From Flavobacteriales bacterium (GTDB taxonomy: Bacteria > Bacteroidota > Bacteroidia > Flavobacteriales > Flavobacteriaceae), in assembly GCA_002737105.1 (NCBI GenBank), contig NSHO01000028.1, positions 1 through 14,959 of the forward strand: a stretch of 14,959 nucleotides of DNA, given 5' to 3'. Positions within the stretch are counted from its first letter, which is position 1. Every line of letters starts with the position of its first letter. Positions 12,722-14,959 of the stretch are shown piece after piece. Under the pieces are notes generated by a model. That model had not been told where the DNA came from. It worked only from the letters and a program-made list of their open reading frames with translations, and ran no database searches. Made by a program: the position numbers and the translations under genes.

Positions 12722-13434
12722 TGAACTACACTATCTACCTTTTTCCATTATTATCAGTTATTTTAGGATATATTTTCGCTATATTTTTGGCTCCAAAAAG
12801 CAAAAATAACTTAAAATTATTGTTAGCTTTTAGCGGTGCTTTTTTACTGTCTTTAACTGTAATGCATTTACTTCCTGAAGTCTATCATAGCGAAGAATTA
12901 ATAAACGAACCAGGTCAAGAAGGACATTTTCATTCTAAAATTGGAATTTTTATTATGATTGGAATTGTGTTTCAAATCATTTTAGAATATTTTTCAAAAG
13001 GCGCAGAACACGGACATGTACACGGACACCAAAAAATGTCACATATCCCTTGGTTATTATTTTTTAGTTTGTGTTTACACGCACTTTTAGAAGGATTACC
13101 CATTAGCAAACATCCTGAATTGGCTTATGGAATTGCGATTCATCACTTTCCAATTGCGGTAATTTTGACTACATTTTTTAAAAACGCACAACTAAACTCA
13201 AAAGCTATTTTATTTTTCATGATTACTTTTGCTTTTATGACGCCGATTGGGACATTTTTAGCTGATAATTTGAGCTTTATTACTAATTATTACTCACAGT
13301 TATCTGGTATAGTAATTGGGATTTTATTTCATATTTCGTCAACTATTATTTTTGAAAGTAGCGAAGGACATAAATTCAATTTAGCCAAATTAGTCGTAAT
13401 TGCTTTAGGTATTTTGTTGGCAAGCTTTTTATAA
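12721..13434 (+). CDS. ZIP-family divalent metal transporter
   Basis: Inner-membrane importer-type protein of the ZIP (ZupT-like) family, expected to move zinc or another divalent metal. The 237-aa product has about seven or eight membrane segments (about 3-23, 32-52, 73-92, 109-128, 134-154, 160-180, 194-211, 221-237). A cytosol-facing His-rich loop, EHGHVHGHQKMSH (96-108), fits a metal-sensing or capture loop between TM3 and TM4. TM4 carries H120-ALL-E124-G, matching the H-x-x-x-E-G binding site. TM5 reads AIAIHHFPIAVIL, where H141, H142 and P144 are kept but the usual glutamate of H-x-x-P-E-G is isoleucine. MHLLPEVYHSE in TM2 fits the conserved H/P/E region. The binding site may thus be altered. 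It is translationally coupled to the methyltransferase before it. Confidence 0.88.
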   Translation: MNYTIYLFPLLSVILGYIFAIFLAPKSKNNLKLLLAFSGAFLLSLTVMHLLPEVYHSEELINEPGQEGHFHSKIGIFIMIGIVFQIILEYFSKGAEHGHVHGHQKMSHIPWLLFFSLCLHALLEGLPISKHPELAYGIAIHHFPIAVILTTFFKNAQLNSKAILFFMITFAFMTPIGTFLADNLSFITNYYSQLSGIVIGILFHISSTIIFESSEGHKFNLAKLVVIALGILLASFL

Positions 13435-13454
13435 TTTTCAGAATTATAAATTTT
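13428..13454. terminator. Weak AT-only hairpin between convergent genes
   Basis: TTTATAATT (13428-13436) pairs with AATTATAAA (13442-13450) around TTCAG, followed by TTTT on the plus strand. It overlaps the ZIP gene's stop codon. The stem has no G-C pairs, so it may be a weak terminator. Confidence 0.4.
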
Positions 13455-13456
13455 AA

Positions 13457-14674
13457 CTATTTATTTTTCGCTTCAATCCAACGACTCATATATTCGGTGC
13501 TTCGTAACGTGTGAAATTGCAACATTTGCCCGATAAAATTGGCATTTCTATGTGATTCTAAATTGGTTTGAAGTTCATTTAACACATCCAAAAATTTAGA
13601 CTTATAAATTGAAAACATAAACTTATGTTGAATGATATTGTATCCGTTTTCAACACTTTCTTCCCAAACTTCTTGATTAGAATATAGTTCAACTACTTTA
13701 CTAATAAAATCTGAAAAATCATCTTCAATAAATCCATTCCAAGCCAAATTATCATGCATAGCTTCTGCTCCGATTGATGTGGTTACAGAAGGTGTTCCAT
13801 ATTCCATGGCTTCCAATAATTTTCCTTTTATTCCAGCTCCAAATCGAATGGGCGCTAATAATACTCTAGCATTTCGAATGACATCTTCTGCACTTTCCGC
13901 TCTACCGCATATAAAAAATCGCTCTTTCGGATTATGTAATTGAAGTACTTTCTGCGTGGGATAGGCACCGTAAATGTCTAATTTAGTGTTTGGAAGTAAT
14001 TCTTTTAATTTTGGCCAAATTTCATTTTTCAAAACCAAAACTGAATCCCAATTTGGTTCGTGATAAAAGTTTCCGATAAAAATAAAATCCTCTTTAGCAT
14101 GAAAATCTGGTTTGACATCAGTAAAACTTTCTATCCAAATAGGCAAATAAAACAAAATAGATTTTGGAACTTGGAAAACCGTTTGCAACAAATTCATTTC
14201 ATAATCTGAAACTATTAGCGATAAATCACATCTAAAAATAGAAGCAATTTCTCGTTTCGCCACATCCGAATTATAATTTATTGCCACTGTCGAATCATTT
14301 TTCTTAACCACTTCAAATCTAGCTTGACGCAAACAATGTAAATCTTCCGAATCTAAGATTTTAATTGCATTTGGCAACACATTCGAAACACGCCAACCAA
14401 ATTGTTCTTCAATCATAAATCGATCAAACAATACCATATTTGGTTCAATTCTCAGCAAAAACTCATCAAATGAACTGTCATTAAGCTGAATAAATGAAGT
14501 TGTAATTCCTAAGTCAGTTAAATTAAACGAAAATTCACTTTCTGAAGCAGTTGAAGCATAAGCAATACTATATTTTTGAGATTGAAAAAACCGAATCAAC
14601 TGAAGCATTCTACTTCCCGCTGCAGAAGAATTAGGTTCTACCCAAACCGAACTTATTATTAGTAATTTATTCAT
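13457..14674 (-). CDS. Glycosyltransferase, family 4-like (GT-B fold)
   Basis: Cytosolic GT-B enzyme likely adding a sugar to a surface polysaccharide or lipid-linked glycan; donor and acceptor are unknown. The 405-aa protein starts NKLLIISSVWVEPNSSAAG, the first Rossmann strand and Gly-rich loop. The acceptor-side domain runs to about 180. Near 195 the second domain begins DFIFIGNFYHEPNW, with KLDIYGAYP (about 231-239) and RFFICGRAES. The donor-binding block is FGAGIKGKLLEAMEYGTPSV (about 278-297), which has the E-x7-E-like spacing of GT4 enzymes. The C-terminal tail has GQMLQFHTLRSTEYMSRWIE, with a helical look. I chose the ATG at 14674, since a TTG two codons upstream lies inside the promoter. 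It stands alone beside an rRNA operon, convergent with the ZIP gene. Confidence 0.86.
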   Translation of the reverse strand: MNKLLIISSVWVEPNSSAAGSRMLQLIRFFQSQKYSIAYASTASESEFSFNLTDLGITTSFIQLNDSSFDEFLLRIEPNMVLFDRFMIEEQFGWRVSNVLPNAIKILDSEDLHCLRQARFEVVKKNDSTVAINYNSDVAKREIASIFRCDLSLIVSDYEMNLLQTVFQVPKSILFYLPIWIESFTDVKPDFHAKEDFIFIGNFYHEPNWDSVLVLKNEIWPKLKELLPNTKLDIYGAYPTQKVLQLHNPKERFFICGRAESAEDVIRNARVLLAPIRFGAGIKGKLLEAMEYGTPSVTTSIGAEAMHDNLAWNGFIEDDFSDFISKVVELYSNQEVWEESVENGYNIIQHKFMFSIYKSKFLDVLNELQTNLESHRNANFIGQMLQFHTLRSTEYMSRWIEAKNK

Positions 14675-14677
14675 ATT

Positions 14678-14685
14678 CAAATATA
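14678..14685 (-). promoter_or_regulatory. -7 box immediately before the glycosyltransferase start
   Basis: On the minus strand TATATTTG (14685-14678) is a perfect TAnnTTTG match ending 3 nt before the ATG at 14674. The -33 region lacks a clear TTTG. As for rlmD, a transcript would start at or next to the ATG and so be leaderless. Confidence 0.5.
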
Positions 14686-14700
14686 CAAAACTTTTATTTT

Positions 14701-14790
14701 GTGCGTTCCCTTTCAGGTCGTGTGTTCCGTTATATCTTTTTTGGTATTATTTTAAAAAAAAGGATGCCACTACACCCACTAACGCTCAGG
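14701..14790 (-). repeat. GC-richer intergenic element with T/A stem
   Basis: Read on the minus strand: AGCGTTAGTGGGTGTAGTGG then CATCC, a T8 run, a short AT spacer, AAAAAAGATATAACGGA, then ACACACGACCTGAAAGG and GAACGCAC. The T run and A run can pair (ATCTTTTTT at 14734-14742 with the A run and GAT at 14754-14765). Its GC content is visibly above its surroundings and there is no reading frame. I recall similar 'GTGGCATCC-T(n)...A(n)-GATATAGCGGA' words between genes in other flavobacteria, so it is probably an interspersed element; this is unverified memory. Confidence 0.4.
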
Positions 14791-14839
14791 TTTTCATAAG
14801 AAATACATCTAGTAAACAAACTACACAACATTTTGGAAC

Positions 14840-14873
14840 AAAAAAAAGAGGCTATCTTTTCAGATAGCCTCTT
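14840..14873 (-). terminator. rRNA operon terminator
   Basis: On the minus strand a perfect 12-bp stem, AAGAGGCTATCT with AGATAGCCTCTT (14873-14862 and 14857-14846), closes on a GAAA tetraloop and runs into eight T residues. It lies 8 bp past the 3' end of the 5S rRNA. Confidence 0.92.
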
Positions 14874-14880
14874 AATAAAA

Positions 14881-14959
14881 GAAGGCGGCGACATACTCTC
14901 CCACATAACTGCAGTACCATCTGCGCAGTTGGGCTTAACTTCTCTGTTCGGAAAGGTAA
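14881..14959 (-). rRNA. 5S rRNA, 3' part
   Basis: The minus strand reads TTTCCGAACAGAGAAGTTAAG, then GCGCAGATGGTACTGCAGTT, ending GTCGCCGCCTTC. CCGAAC...AGAAGTtAAG and GATGGTACTG are the universal 5S loop B/C and E regions, and the 3' arm GCCGCCTT would pair with a 5' arm outside the window. About 79 nt are present, so roughly 30 nt of the 5' end are missing. The gene is the last of an rRNA operon entering from the right edge. Confidence 0.93.

Noticed and set aside
14675..14680. TTG start for the glycosyltransferase
   Set aside because: It overlaps the -7 box; the ATG two codons later keeps the entire first beta strand.
1..14959. A defence system, CRISPR array, insertion sequence or prophage
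   Set aside because: No repeat-spacer pattern, transposase, integrase, terminal inverted repeats or defence-type domain is visible; almost every gene is a core or flavobacterial lineage gene.

Overview
The window looks like chromosomal DNA from a member of Flavobacteriaceae (Bacteroidota), probably Flavobacterium or a close relative. The DNA is AT-rich. Promoters fit the Bacteroidota pattern (TTTG, about 19-21 nt, TAnnTTTG) rather than the E. coli one. The tRNA has no encoded CCA. Several genes belong to families known mainly from flavobacteria (DUF6452, DUF6048, DUF5362-like). I see no mobile element, CRISPR array, phage gene or recognisable defence system. This is mostly core genome, and the less-explained material is in small envelope genes and intergenic DNA.

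Layout. 1-123 holds the N-terminus of an RdgB/HAM1 nucleotide pyrophosphatase (minus strand). A repeat-like spacer separates it from pyrD (240-1259, minus), which has a good promoter. An overlapping exbD/exbB pair (1370-2465, minus) diverges from folC (2593-3807, plus). A solitary tRNA-Val(UAC) at 3886-3960 has its own consensus promoter and terminator. Nearly 500 bp of AT-rich DNA follows, with palindromes, a repeated AAATGTTAAT motif and two candidate tandem promoters, ahead of a secreted beta-barrel-like outer membrane protein (4458-5219). A bidirectional terminator separates this from a minus-strand block: a DUF5362-like membrane protein, ornithine aminotransferase (rocD) with a cysteine cluster, and a DUF1697 protein.

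From 7791 on the plus strand, rlmD (23S rRNA m5U methyltransferase) is followed without a gap by a DUF6452 lipoprotein and a DUF6048 envelope protein. Past a bidirectional terminator, a 77-aa membrane protein and an RlmL-type rRNA methyltransferase lie on the minus strand. A divergent plus-strand pair follows: a class I SAM methyltransferase translationally coupled (TAATG) to a ZIP-family metal transporter. The right end has a minus-strand family 4-like glycosyltransferase, a GC-richer intergenic element, and the terminator and 3' part of a 5S rRNA gene, meaning an rRNA operon enters from the right edge.

How the genes work together. Housekeeping functions dominate: pyrimidine and folate synthesis, nucleotide-pool cleaning, ornithine use, rRNA modification, and envelope energisation by the ExbB/ExbD proton channel. 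Two genes, rlmD and the glycosyltransferase, have a consensus -7 box ending only 3-4 nt before the start codon, which suggests leaderless transcripts. No convincing new multi-gene system is present. The best leads are the rlmD-DUF6452-DUF6048 unit, the aminotransferase cysteine cluster, the regulatory DNA upstream of the outer membrane protein, and the two intergenic repeat-like elements.
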